From Candidatus Parvarchaeota archaeon (lineage in GTDB: Archaea > Nanobdellota > Nanobdellia > Parvarchaeales > Parvarchaeaceae), in the NCBI GenBank assembly GCA_023380615.1, contig JAMCRO010000032.1, forward strand, positions 1-36,130: a stretch of 36,130 nucleotides of DNA, in the 5' to 3' direction. The notes beneath the pieces are model-generated. The model did not search any database, had not been told where the DNA came from, and saw only the letters and a list, made by a program, of their open reading frames with translations. The translations under genes were made by a program, and so were the position numbers. Below, piece by piece: positions 17,301 to 24,598 of this stretch (its first letter is position 1; the number at the start of each line of letters is the position of its first letter).

Positions 17301-17552
17301 GCCAAAACTTTTAAAACCTGACAAATTTAATTCTATCTCTACTTCGCTCACTTTTTTCTTAGAAACCTCTTCTTTTACGTGCTCTAGTTTTTCTGACTCT
17401 TTTTTCAGCAGGTTTATTTTCTCTTCCTCTTTTTTTAATTCTGCCTCATCTTTTTTGACCTGAACTTCCTCTTTTTTGATTTCCTGCTCTATCTTCCTTT
17501 CCTCTTTGGAAGCATCCTGCTCGATTCTTTTAAGTTCGTCATTTTCGGCCAT
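14376..17552 (-). CDS. aglB: oligosaccharyltransferase AglB/STT3
   Basis: A 1058-residue membrane enzyme that transfers a lipid-linked glycan to Asn in N-x-S/T sequons at the outer face of the membrane. The catalytic signature WWDYGYW is present (SIISWWDYGYWEEAIANRTAVADGS, near residue 725). Upstream are about 13 TM helices with the family's first external loop (LGMGGSLSGLDPYTFYIQMQNILKTG) and the second DxD-like region around SRTDELMVSFFGAYSARLTDP. About 330 residues of soluble C-terminal domain follow. It is unusual in having a highly charged Lys/Glu coiled coil of about 70 residues (KRIEQDASKEERKIEQEIKKEE...) before TM1. It lies downstream of pgi and the flippase on the same strand. Confidence 0.95.
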   Translation of the reverse strand: MAENDELKRIEQDASKEERKIEQEIKKEEVQVKKDEAELKKEEEKINLLKKESEKLEHVKEEVSKKKVSEVEIELNLSGFKSFGNAAYNILIKKKVLFYLLLILAVTVGWYVHTASVPALLNPLQSNSPLIGNNYLGMGGSLSGLDPYTFYIQMQNILKTGNVPAVNYLEYLPIGLPSRTDELMVSFFGAYSARLTDPIVKGAVPMTSFMFLPAFFAIFSALLLFLIALELFGDYWVASISAFILPAFLTFLSRSTAGFTQKTSLGFMFILLAIFFLAKSLKSKRTRSKMIYGLATGIATGLATAASGYSEYLILVIPIIYIIIVLLGYAKKGDMLAYILFAIWVPIKVSFVTFTFSDVIHSALYYPMLFSYVLVLFKLLIYDRYKHKLKIPLINNGFSIVIYSLILSFVLVALTGLNTLKHALSSVESEFIHPLGVGIVNPVSQTIAEYAPLDLTQRVQDFNFLLGPLGINFLLFCAGAVFLLYIVLKRFKHWYIPFLLSVPFILMLNGGTFSYNATSYSFLFIFIALDFIPLGYLFLHKNEIESKRVLSLVLFLTLISLIMLIVIWTMNSSVNNYKYGALALVVIFILEFAFDKQEDASLLSLMAIIPFFFFVATVILSNVESRLLEPTELGAAIIIPFAIVYFFRGSIDLTNRFFKNSPKNMAVVSAVIIIIAIAFVAADLHSSLSLSYQTAQSSGSGLLLWGPTLQWISQNTPVNTSIISWWDYGYWEEAIANRTAVADGSNAYGYQSMIAKYFFEATSPYVYSTYLHYIHQPTYAVISGSEVEKFSAISTIALEPTSFTPMTETNVTINSQNIGNESYKYLLDFGDVNGQIAPLYSNATIPGLPGNANNDLLVEVLIPLNASSNGVITSMGNPYGIIYNELTAQFSNPLPLDYNCVYSVGCNEVTNNGIPGGMMLLNATNSVDLHIGGISQAPGGYEVLPINMSEFGNGPALLYIPNETMDTLFDKLYLLNESVPGFKLLYTDNLPANSLLSIENQVLTTVNVYQINYTELSKYMLTGECSVSPSAQNYCDNLSYLPAVFSNYSKLINNTPIN

Positions 17553-17599
17553 AATTCAAATATATAGAGAAATTACTACTGATTATTAAACCTTTCGAA

Positions 17600-18379
17600 T
17601 CAAAAATCCTGTGATTCTATGTCCCAAGAATCGTGCTTCCAAAGCAGAAATTCCGGCTTGTTCAAGAAAATAAAATGCTCTGGATGGGCGATATATTCAT
17701 CGTATATGCTTTTTGAATAGTCAAGGAAAGGCAGCTTCTCTGCTTCACTGTGTTTAAGGGTCGTTTCTTTGTATTTTTTGTTTACAACTATGTTTCCATT
17801 CCTTAGAAGGAAAAGAGCCCCGCCACTCATAGCCTGCACTGACTTGTAATCGGAATCAAACGTAGAATTCACAAGATTTGCTTCTATTAAAAGACCTTCT
17901 CCGACATTGATTGAGAAATGTCCATAATTTGGCGGCATTATGACCTTATCGCCTGCTTTTGCATGAACAAGTTCTAAATCAAAGCTGCCATCATCGTTCC
18001 TTTTTTGTAGGAGGTATACTGCTTCGCCGCTTATCACCTCATACAGCTCTGGATAAGCCAGCCCCTTTTCAACTAAGGGATGATAATGCCCAAGGGTCTT
18101 TGTAAACTCGCCACCTAAATCATAATTTTCAATAACGGTAACGTCATACCTTATGTGATGTGCCGAAAAAACGGTGGCGTTCTTTGCAACTCCTGCCGCC
18201 CTATACATTCTATATATTATGTCGTTCCTATTTTTGCTGTTTATGAATTCCCTGTTGAACAGTACGTCTTTCATCTCGCTTACCTTACGCACGGAAAAAG
18301 GCACTTCGCTGCCGTCTGCAAATAACTTTCTTTCTTTTTCGTCAAACTCTAAATCAACTGCTTTAACGTTAAGTTTCAT
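17600..18379 (-). CDS. pgi: cupin-type glucose-6-phosphate isomerase
   Basis: A 259-residue member of the archaeal cupin phosphoglucose isomerase family, which interconverts glucose-6-phosphate and fructose-6-phosphate. The metal-binding cupin motif 1 is TLGHYHP (His98, His100) followed by AYPELYEVISGEAVYLLQ (Glu111 or Glu114). Motif 2 is VIMPPNYGHFSINVG (His154). The N-terminal extension (residues 1-80) with YRMYRAAG fits the family. It sits between a flippase gene and aglB, so it may feed hexose phosphate into glycan precursor synthesis; that link is inference. Confidence 0.88.
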   Translation of the reverse strand: MKLNVKAVDLEFDEKERKLFADGSEVPFSVRKVSEMKDVLFNREFINSKNRNDIIYRMYRAAGVAKNATVFSAHHIRYDVTVIENYDLGGEFTKTLGHYHPLVEKGLAYPELYEVISGEAVYLLQKRNDDGSFDLELVHAKAGDKVIMPPNYGHFSINVGEGLLIEANLVNSTFDSDYKSVQAMSGGALFLLRNGNIVVNKKYKETTLKHSEAEKLPFLDYSKSIYDEYIAHPEHFIFLNKPEFLLWKHDSWDIESQDF

Positions 18380-18402
18380 GGTATTATAAATGCTTGCTAA
18401 GT

Positions 18403-19947
18403 TTAATACTTTTTATAGAACATCCTAACAAACCTATCGGCTTTGAACAGCTTAATTATAAACCTGAGTTCCTTGTTGCTTACAGTCCTTGTGACATACA
18501 ACATTAAAACATAGAAAACCAGTGCAGCAATCAAAAGCAGCGGTAGGTATGCCAATCTTGTCACGATCCTTAAAAGGAAATACAGGAAAAGACCCATTAA
18601 TAAAACGGATATCGAGGCTTTCAGTAACTCCTTGTAAGGTAACCTTATTTTGATGTATCTTGAGACTAAAATCAAGTTTACTGCCAAAGTGGACAGCGTA
18701 ACTGCAAGATATGCAAGTGCTGCACCTACTGAATATAAACGTGGAACCAATAAAACGGTAAGTGCTATTCCGACTACTGCTCCGGTTATTACCGAGTACA
18801 TTGCGTATTTCTGCTTACCGGTCGCACTTAAAACCTGCGTAACCGGCCCGAATATACTGGATATAAGAACGGGTATAAGAAGGATTATAAATGGAGTTTC
18901 AGCGCCTATAAAAGTAGATTTGTAAAGGTATGAAATCAGCTTTGGAGCAGATATCAGAGAGGCAGTGACAAGCGGAAAAGTAAGCAGAAAAGAGTATTTT
19001 ATGAGGCTGTGCTGAAGCCTGTAAAATCCGTCAAACTGCTTTCTTTCAAAAAACTTAGTTATTGATGCAAAGAACGCAGATCCGACTGCAATGGCTGGCA
19101 GGCCAAGCATACCTGCCATTATTAACCCTACTCTGTAAAAGCTTACCGCTGAAATGTTGGGCGAGACTGCTCCAAGAAACAACGCTATAACCGGCCCGTA
19201 AGACAGCGAGATTATTGCCATAACGTATGAGAAATTCCTATAGCTGTAGAAATGGGTTAAATCTTCCTTTTCCGGCTTTGCCGACTTTGGAAATCCCCTC
19301 ATGGAGCGGTATAAAAGGAAAAGGCCGACCGTTGCAGTTACAAGATAAACGACATCATAAAACTTAATTGCGCCTATCAACCCAAATCCCAGATATATTA
19401 CCACAAGCTGCATTACGCGCAGAAAATCATACAATACGCCGGTAATAAAGCTGTTGTTCATCTTCTGAAAGCCTATAAATGAAGGCTCAGTGAAATTACC
19501 CGAAAGAGAATAGAAAACAAGCCCGAAAGCAAGTATCTTTATAAGATAACTAACTTCTGTGGAATGGTATATCGAACCAATTACGCCGGAAAGAGCGAAC
19601 AAGACTATAGAAGCAACAAGAGATGAAACTATTACTAGTATGAGATAATGCTTAACGGCCCACATTAATCTTGAAGCTGAGTTCTGTGCACGGTATTTTG
19701 ATATTGCATACTGCACTGCCGAGTTTATGCCCAAGCCGGCAATAGTTGAAGCAAAGCCCCAGTAGAGTACAACTACTGTATAATAACCGTAGTTTGTTGG
19801 CCCTAAAAACCTTACCAAAAGAACGCTAATAAGAAAGGAAACAAAGAACTTTGAGCCAGAACGAAGAAAGCCGTATACACTATTTGAAGCCACTAATCCC
19901 TGTTCTTCTTCTATGTTTATTTCATCATTATTGACAGGCTGTTCCAT
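18403..19947 (-). CDS. Wzx-like oligosaccharide flippase (polysaccharide biosynthesis family)
   Basis: A 514-residue protein with about 14 TM helices in the MATE/MVF superfamily, polysaccharide_synt branch. The N-terminal SNSVYGFLRSGSKFFVSFLISVLLVRFLGPTNYGYYTVVVLYWGFASTIAGLGINSAVQYAISKYRA is characteristic: an LGPTNYGYY-like motif and GLGINSAVQ. The mid-protein GFQKMN and C-terminal LSATGKQKYAM fit too. Such proteins flip lipid-linked oligosaccharides across the membrane. Being first in the flippase-pgi-aglB run, it is the natural candidate to supply the AglB donor glycan. A TATA element (GCATTATAATACG) is about 29 nt upstream of the ATG. Confidence 0.88.
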   Translation of the reverse strand: MEQPVNNDEINIEEEQGLVASNSVYGFLRSGSKFFVSFLISVLLVRFLGPTNYGYYTVVVLYWGFASTIAGLGINSAVQYAISKYRAQNSASRLMWAVKHYLILVIVSSLVASIVLFALSGVIGSIYHSTEVSYLIKILAFGLVFYSLSGNFTEPSFIGFQKMNNSFITGVLYDFLRVMQLVVIYLGFGLIGAIKFYDVVYLVTATVGLFLLYRSMRGFPKSAKPEKEDLTHFYSYRNFSYVMAIISLSYGPVIALFLGAVSPNISAVSFYRVGLIMAGMLGLPAIAVGSAFFASITKFFERKQFDGFYRLQHSLIKYSFLLTFPLVTASLISAPKLISYLYKSTFIGAETPFIILLIPVLISSIFGPVTQVLSATGKQKYAMYSVITGAVVGIALTVLLVPRLYSVGAALAYLAVTLSTLAVNLILVSRYIKIRLPYKELLKASISVLLMGLFLYFLLRIVTRLAYLPLLLIAALVFYVLMLYVTRTVSNKELRFIIKLFKADRFVRMFYKKY

Positions 19948-20028
19948 TAAGATGCTGCGGTTTACTCGCTCGTATTATAATGCACTCAATTTATGTATTT
20001 AAATAATAATCAAGAATAGTAATTAAAT

Positions 20029-20382
20029 ATGGTTTTACTCATACAAGAAACCGGATTATATGTAATAATCTCTTTGGCCATTGTCATAGGATATTTTATA
20101 GGAATATCGACACAGGAAGAAATAGAACATACTGCCAAGAGAATGATGGCGGAAAAAATATTTTCTTATCCGCTTATAGTTGCAGAAATCGTGATAGTTT
20201 CTGTATTCTTGTACAAGTACAGCAATTATTACGTTGCAGTTTCATCGGTAATAATGCTGTTCAACCTTTGCTTTTCTACGCTTTACAACGCAGAAAAATC
20301 TGACTTACAAAGAACGCTGGGCTACACCATTGCTTTTCTAGTTCCTTCTTTAATAATCGGAACTATAATAATTATATTATGA
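20029..20382 (+). CDS. small four-TM membrane protein, unknown
   Basis: A 117-residue protein with about four hydrophobic helices (LYVIISLAIVIGYFIGIS, YPLIVAEIVIVSVFLYKY, YYVAVSSVIMLFNLCFSTLY, TIAFLVPSLIIGTIIIIL) and a short basic/acidic loop after helix 1 (TQEEIEHTAKRMMAEK). No family is recognised. It overlaps the following GTPase by ATGA, so the two are translationally coupled. A TATA element (TATTTAAATA, 19996-20005) lies about 29 nt upstream of the start. Confidence 0.7.
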   Translation: MVLLIQETGLYVIISLAIVIGYFIGISTQEEIEHTAKRMMAEKIFSYPLIVAEIVIVSVFLYKYSNYYVAVSSVIMLFNLCFSTLYNAEKSDLQRTLGYTIAFLVPSLIIGTIIIIL

Positions 20383-21518
20383 AAGTCGGAATAATAGGAA
20401 GAACCAACGTGGGAAAAAGCACGCTTTTTAAAGCATTAACGCTTGAAGAAGTGGAAATAGAAGACCGGCCTTTTACGACTATAGAACCAAACAAAGGGGT
20501 AGGGTATGTTACTGTAGAATGCCCTGAGGTATACTTCAATGTAAAATGCAATCCTCACAATGCGCCGTGCATTGACGGCACAAGATTCGTGCCCATTAAT
20601 ATAATAGATGTTGCTGGCTTAGTGGAAGGCGCAAGCGAGGGAAAAGGGCTTGGCAATAAGTTTCTAAGCGATATAATGGAAGCCGATGCAATAATAGAGG
20701 TAATCGATATATCCGGTAATACTGACAGTAGCGGCAATAAAACAAAGGATTTTGATCCTGCCATCGATATAGAGATGGTTGATAATGAGATAAAGAGGTG
20801 GATAGCTTCTATAATAGCCAGATCAAGATACGTAGGAAAGGAGGATATTGCAGACATAATATTCAAAAATGTATCAGGAATAAACATAAAATACTCAACT
20901 GTAAAAGAGACCGTAAAGGAACTTAACGTAAAGGAAATAAACGATGACACTGCCTTAAAGATGGCTTCTTTGATGATGAAAAAAGACAAACCTATGCTTA
21001 TCCTATGCAACAAAATGGATTCTGTCGAAGACTTGGAAGGACGGATAAAAAAACTTAAGGAAAAGTTTGACTATGAATTTATGGCCTGCTCTGCGGCTGC
21101 CGAGCTTACAATAAGGGAAGCAGAGAAAAACGGATTCATACGCTTTAAGGACGGCAAACTTGAAAGATTAAAGGAATTGAGCAGCGACCAGGAAAAGGCA
21201 ATTAACATAATAGACAAGATAATTAAAAAATACCAGGGTACCGGGGTAAGAGAGGCTTTAAACCGCCTTGTATTTGAATTAAAGGGTTACAAGACCGTCT
21301 TCCCTGTAGAGGACGAGAAGAAACTTACTGATGGATTTGGAAGAATCCTGCCTGATGCTTATCTTGTGGAGAAAGACGCAACTCCAAAAGACGTAGCGGC
21401 AATGATACACAGTGACATAGCTAAAAACTACAAAGGCGCTATAGACTGCAAAACGGGATTAAAGGTGAAGAACGACTTTCCTGTAAAAAACGGGCAGGTT
21501 CTGAAGATACTGGTATGA
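20379..21518 (+). CDS. OBG-family GTP-binding protein (YchF/Ygr210-like)
   Basis: A 379-residue GTPase. G1 is GRTNVGKST (residues 7-15), the G2 region is RPFTTIEPNKGVGYV, G3 is DVAGLVEGASEGKGLGNKFLSDI and G4 is NKMD. CNPHNAPCIDGTRFVPINI between G2 and G3 is typical of the Ygr210 branch. The C-terminal TGS domain (VFPVEDEKKLTDGFGRILPDAYLVEKDATPKDVAAMIHSDIAKNYKGAIDCKTGLKV) may contact RNA or ribosomes. Family members associate with ribosomes and translation. ATGA overlaps join it to the small membrane protein upstream and to rsmA downstream, implying one operon. Confidence 0.9.
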   Translation: MKVGIIGRTNVGKSTLFKALTLEEVEIEDRPFTTIEPNKGVGYVTVECPEVYFNVKCNPHNAPCIDGTRFVPINIIDVAGLVEGASEGKGLGNKFLSDIMEADAIIEVIDISGNTDSSGNKTKDFDPAIDIEMVDNEIKRWIASIIARSRYVGKEDIADIIFKNVSGINIKYSTVKETVKELNVKEINDDTALKMASLMMKKDKPMLILCNKMDSVEDLEGRIKKLKEKFDYEFMACSAAAELTIREAEKNGFIRFKDGKLERLKELSSDQEKAINIIDKIIKKYQGTGVREALNRLVFELKGYKTVFPVEDEKKLTDGFGRILPDAYLVEKDATPKDVAAMIHSDIAKNYKGAIDCKTGLKVKNDFPVKNGQVLKILV

Positions 21519-22309
21519 ACAATACAAAGGTATTCCTTAAAGACGAAAAAACGTTTGAAAAGATAATAGAAGCTTCAGATCTTAAAAAAGAAGATGTAGT
21601 GAAAGAGATAGGAAGCGGTGACGGAAGGCTGACAAAACGTATAGCCCCTTATGTAAAAAAAGTGTATGCTTTGGAAATAGATACAAATCTTTTTGATTCC
21701 GCAAGAACAATGCTTGAAGAAATCAAAAACATAGAATTCATAAATGAGGATGCCTTAGCAATAGAATTCCCAAGTGATGCAAACAAAATAATATCAAATT
21801 TGCCATATGCTATCTCTTCCCCAATAACAGAAAAGATAATATATTTTCTGAATGAAAAAAAAGATTCTTTGGCAGTCTTGATGTACCAACTGGAATTTGG
21901 TGAAAGGATGCTTGCATTTCCAGGAATAAGGGACTATTCAATGATATCTGTGTTCACCCAGTACACCTGCAGCATAGAACTTGTTTCCAGGGTCAGTAAG
22001 AATGCATTCAGGCCCAGACCTGCAGTCGAATCTATAATACTTAGGATAAAACCGAAAAACATCAAAATAGATGAAGATTTCCTTGCTTTTGCAAGGCTTC
22101 TTTTCCAGCACAAGAAGAAAAACCTGTATTCCGCCATAATGGACAGCAGGGGAAAACTAAACGTAAAATCAAAGGAAGAACTCAGGGATAAACTGCAGGG
22201 ATTCAAAGAAAAGGACAGACTTAAACAGAAAGTCTTCTACCTGGAAATAAATGAGTTAGAAGATATATATGATGAAATGTTAAGGATAGGAATATGCAAA
22301 AAGAAGTAA
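21515..22309 (+). CDS. rsmA: 16S rRNA dimethyladenosine transferase RsmA/KsgA
   Basis: A 264-residue SAM-dependent methyltransferase that dimethylates two adjacent adenines at the 3' end of 16S rRNA during small-subunit assembly. Motif I is EIGSGDGRLTKRIAP (residues about 31-45), followed by VYALEIDTNLFDSA, the NEDALAIEFP acidic motif and the catalytic SNLPYAISSPITEKI. FRPRPAVESIILRI and FQHKKKNLYSAI are conserved KsgA/Dim1 segments. In many archaea rsmA follows DUF655; here it is in a different operon with the YchF-like GTPase. Start overlaps the GTPase stop by 4 nt, and an SD-like stretch is not evident. Confidence 0.95.
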   Translation: MNNTKVFLKDEKTFEKIIEASDLKKEDVVKEIGSGDGRLTKRIAPYVKKVYALEIDTNLFDSARTMLEEIKNIEFINEDALAIEFPSDANKIISNLPYAISSPITEKIIYFLNEKKDSLAVLMYQLEFGERMLAFPGIRDYSMISVFTQYTCSIELVSRVSKNAFRPRPAVESIILRIKPKNIKIDEDFLAFARLLFQHKKKNLYSAIMDSRGKLNVKSKEELRDKLQGFKEKDRLKQKVFYLEINELEDIYDEMLRIGICKKK

Positions 22310-23118
22310 AGGTAATCAAGAGAGGAAACCCCTCGGTTAGGATATACCGCAAGAAAAAAGCATGGGAGTTTATACCTTTTAAATCAAATCTGGGCTATAA
22401 TCAGAACAAACAGAAAAAATTCAAAAACTTTGCATCAAGGTTTTCTTTGAGAGAGATAGAGGATATACTTATAGCATGGTTGGCATTGAGCTTTGCATTC
22501 GCAGTCGTTCTTTACCCGCTGGAAAACAGCGGCTTTTTGCTATACTTCTTGGCTTCATTCATAGTACTTGGAGCCGCGTTTATAATGCACGAATTGATGC
22601 ATAAGTTTGTCGCTCAAAGCTACGGCTATGAAGCGCAGTTTAGGATGTTCCCATTCTTTTTGATATTGGCGGTGGTAATGGCCCTGCTTATCGGATTCGT
22701 ATTTGCATTACCAGGTGCGACAATATTTGAACCTGATCCACGAGAGCCATACACGGATCCAAAGGGATTTACTGAAAGATATGGAAAGATATCACTTGCC
22801 GGACCGTTGATTGATATAGTATTTGGATTTATATTCCTAGCTTTATTTTTGCTTATCTACGTATTTGTAGGCTCCAACGTGACTAACCTGCTGACAGCTT
22901 TCGGCTATATAGTAACTGGATTAGGAACATTCATAAGCTTCTACCTTGGTGCATTTAACATGCTTCCGCTGGGATCAGCGTCATTTATAGGATTGGATGG
23001 TTACAAGGTATGGAGATGGAACAAAGTTTACTGGGCCATTTTCTTCGTAATACCGGTCGCAATGACTGTTTTAATCTACCTTGGTTACATACCGATTCTT
23101 TCTGTCATAGGACTGTAA
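22294..23118 (+). CDS. M50-family (site-2-type) membrane metalloprotease
   Basis: A 274-residue protein. After about 55 basic soluble residues come TM helices carrying the zinc motif HELMH (His99, Glu100, His103) in AFIMHELMHKFVAQSYGYEAQF. A later helix has FNMLPLGSASFIGLDGYKVWRWN, where Asp of the LDG motif is the third zinc ligand in M50 enzymes. There is no PDZ domain. It should cleave a membrane-embedded substrate, but the substrate is unknown. The start overlaps rsmA by 16 nt, so it is translated from the same mRNA; AAGGATAGG just upstream is a plausible SD. Confidence 0.85.
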   Translation: MQKEVKVIKRGNPSVRIYRKKKAWEFIPFKSNLGYNQNKQKKFKNFASRFSLREIEDILIAWLALSFAFAVVLYPLENSGFLLYFLASFIVLGAAFIMHELMHKFVAQSYGYEAQFRMFPFFLILAVVMALLIGFVFALPGATIFEPDPREPYTDPKGFTERYGKISLAGPLIDIVFGFIFLALFLLIYVFVGSNVTNLLTAFGYIVTGLGTFISFYLGAFNMLPLGSASFIGLDGYKVWRWNKVYWAIFFVIPVAMTVLIYLGYIPILSVIGL

Positions 23119-23130
23119 TAATTGGGGCAG

Positions 23131-23138
23131 TTATTTAA
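23131..23138 (+). promoter_or_regulatory. TATA box that decides the PAC2 start
   Basis: TTATTTAA lies about 26 nt upstream of the ATG at 23161 and is preceded by a G-rich BRE-like GGGGCAG. This spacing suits leaderless initiation at 23161 and argues against the TTG start at 23122 proposed by the ORF track, which would lie upstream of the promoter. Confidence 0.6.
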
Positions 23139-23160
23139 AGGAGCAGATTTAATAATAGAT

Positions 23161-23835
23161 ATGGCTGAAAAAACAAAAATAATAACCGCTTTTCAAACCG
23201 CAGGTTACATATCAATATTGGCTGCTAGGTTCCTTGAAGAAAAGGGAGTTGTAAAAGACGCTGGCGGAATAGATATTGAGGAACTTGCACAATTTTCGGT
23301 AGTCAAGGACGGAAACCTACTATCCCCAATAAGAATACTCGAAGGAAAAGACTTTACAATGATAACCTCGCAGATACCCCTGCCTTTAAAGGCAATAAAC
23401 GAGCTATCGGATAAAATAATGCAGATTTACAAAGAAAGGAAAGCCGAACAAGTGATAGCGTTGGATGGACTTGCAATTGATGAGGCAAAAGATAAAAGCG
23501 AAGTTTATTTTGCAAGCACTTACAATGAAAAAGAGATAAAAAACTGCAAGAAATTACCTGAAGGAGCAATGATGGGATTTAATTCCTATTTTGCGCACAA
23601 AGCAAGAAAGATGAAGATACCTTTTATAGTATTAATGGCCGAAACGCACGCTGAGATACCTGATGGCATAGCAGCCGCAGCTCTTATTTCCGTACTGGAA
23701 GGCATTCTTGACATACAGGTAGACACTTCTGAACTTATATCAGAGTACAAGAAAACACTTGGACAGATAAACAACCTACTAAAAAGAGTAAGTCAAGCGC
23801 CAAAGAGCCAAGAAGAACAGAACATGTACGTTTAA
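23161..23835 (+). CDS. PAC2 family protein (proteasome assembly chaperone-like)
   Basis: A 224-residue protein from the chosen ATG. The N-terminal KTKIITAFQTAGYISILAARFLEEKG, IRILEGKDFTMITSQIPLP and IALDGLAID match the PAC2 fold (COG2047/COG1938). The C-terminal SYFAHKARKMKIPFIVLMAETHAEIPDGIAAAALISVLEGIL is the most conserved block. PAC2 proteins help assemble proteasome alpha rings in eukaryotes; archaeal members are mostly uncharacterised. A charged helix of about 35 residues ends the protein. It converges with the Nudix-like gene, the two stop codons overlapping in TTAA. Confidence 0.88.
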   Translation: MAEKTKIITAFQTAGYISILAARFLEEKGVVKDAGGIDIEELAQFSVVKDGNLLSPIRILEGKDFTMITSQIPLPLKAINELSDKIMQIYKERKAEQVIALDGLAIDEAKDKSEVYFASTYNEKEIKNCKKLPEGAMMGFNSYFAHKARKMKIPFIVLMAETHAEIPDGIAAAALISVLEGILDIQVDTSELISEYKKTLGQINNLLKRVSQAPKSQEEQNMYV

Positions 23836-24236
23836 TTCTGATTGTATTCTTTTGCTTTTTCTTCCAGAAACCTTGAAACATTGTTGTCCATAAAGGAAGT
23901 TGAATAAGCAGTTATATCGGCCATAGGCACCCATTTGTAGCTTTGGAAAAAAGACAGAACTTCCGGTTCTCCGTTTACGTGCTCCATGACGTAAAGGAAA
24001 TACAGTAATTTTGGATTTTCACTGGGGTAATACCTAAATACCTTTCCAGAAAGATCAACTTTTATGTTGAATTTTTCCATGAGTGAAAGAATCTCTCTTC
24101 TTGGGCTTTTCTCTTCATCCAAATCAAGAAAAGGGAAGACCCACGTTGCTCTGGGCATATACTTATCCTGCTCCTTTAGTTTTACCATCAATACTTTGTT
24201 TCCCCTTATCACCAATGCAGATACTCTTTTTGCCAT
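23832..24236 (-). CDS. degenerate Nudix-fold protein
   Basis: A 134-residue protein of Nudix length. The N-terminal RVSALVIRGNKVLMVKLKEQDKYMPRATWVFPFLDLDEEKSPRREILSLMEKFNIKV follows the Nudix strand-loop-helix pattern, and ENPKLLYFLYVMEHVNGEP and YKWVPMADI match later strands. The box GX5EX7REUXEEXGU is poorly preserved: the Gly-Gly turn is Phe-Leu, and the REUXEEXG helix reads REILSLMEKFNI, without the acidic metal-binding pair in the proper place. It is therefore either a non-hydrolytic binding protein or has shifted chemistry. A TATA-like GTTTAAAATG lies about 26 nt upstream. Confidence 0.65.
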   Translation of the reverse strand: MAKRVSALVIRGNKVLMVKLKEQDKYMPRATWVFPFLDLDEEKSPRREILSLMEKFNIKVDLSGKVFRYYPSENPKLLYFLYVMEHVNGEPEVLSFFQSYKWVPMADITAYSTSFMDNNVSRFLEEKAKEYNQN

Positions 24237-24307
24237 ATGATTATTAACCTTTTTTACATTTTAAACGCTTTTTTATATGAGGTTAGACATAATATTATTA
24301 AAAAGAT

Positions 24308-24598
24308 ATGGACAAAGGGTATTATGCTGTATTGATAGTAATTTTGGCATTGATAATAGGGGCAGCCATATTCTACACGAACCCTTATGAGAACCACAGG
24401 CAGATTGCAATAGGCATATGCGAATTGGAATGTCACAACATAATAACCAACTCTACTTTGACAAGCAATACCTGCATAAAAGAGAACGCAAGTTTCGGCT
24501 ATTCATGCGCAGCGGTTAATTCCGCTGCTTCTACAGTCTGCTCAAATACAAATGAGATAAATTTAAATTACAACTGCGTTTTGGAAAGCGTGAAATAG
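24308..24598 (+). CDS. small exported Cys-rich protein
   Basis: A 96-residue protein with a three-residue head (MDK), one hydrophobic helix (YYAVLIVILALIIGAAIFYTN) and an extracytoplasmic tail of about 70 residues. The tail has six cysteines (CELEC, NTC, SYSC, TVC, NYNC), enough for three disulfides, and several N-x-S/T sites. No family recognised. It is probably anchored at the cell surface. TATA-like GCTTTTTTATATGAGG precedes it by about 32 nt. It converges on TFE with no gap: its TAG is immediately followed by the complement of the TFE stop. Confidence 0.65.
   Translation: MDKGYYAVLIVILALIIGAAIFYTNPYENHRQIAIGICELECHNIITNSTLTSNTCIKENASFGYSCAAVNSAASTVCSNTNEINLNYNCVLESVK

Noticed and set aside
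23122-23160. TTG start for the PAC2 protein given by the ORF track
   Set aside because: The TATA box at 23131 lies inside this extension and is spaced for the ATG at 23161; the extra 13 residues do not resemble the family N-terminus.
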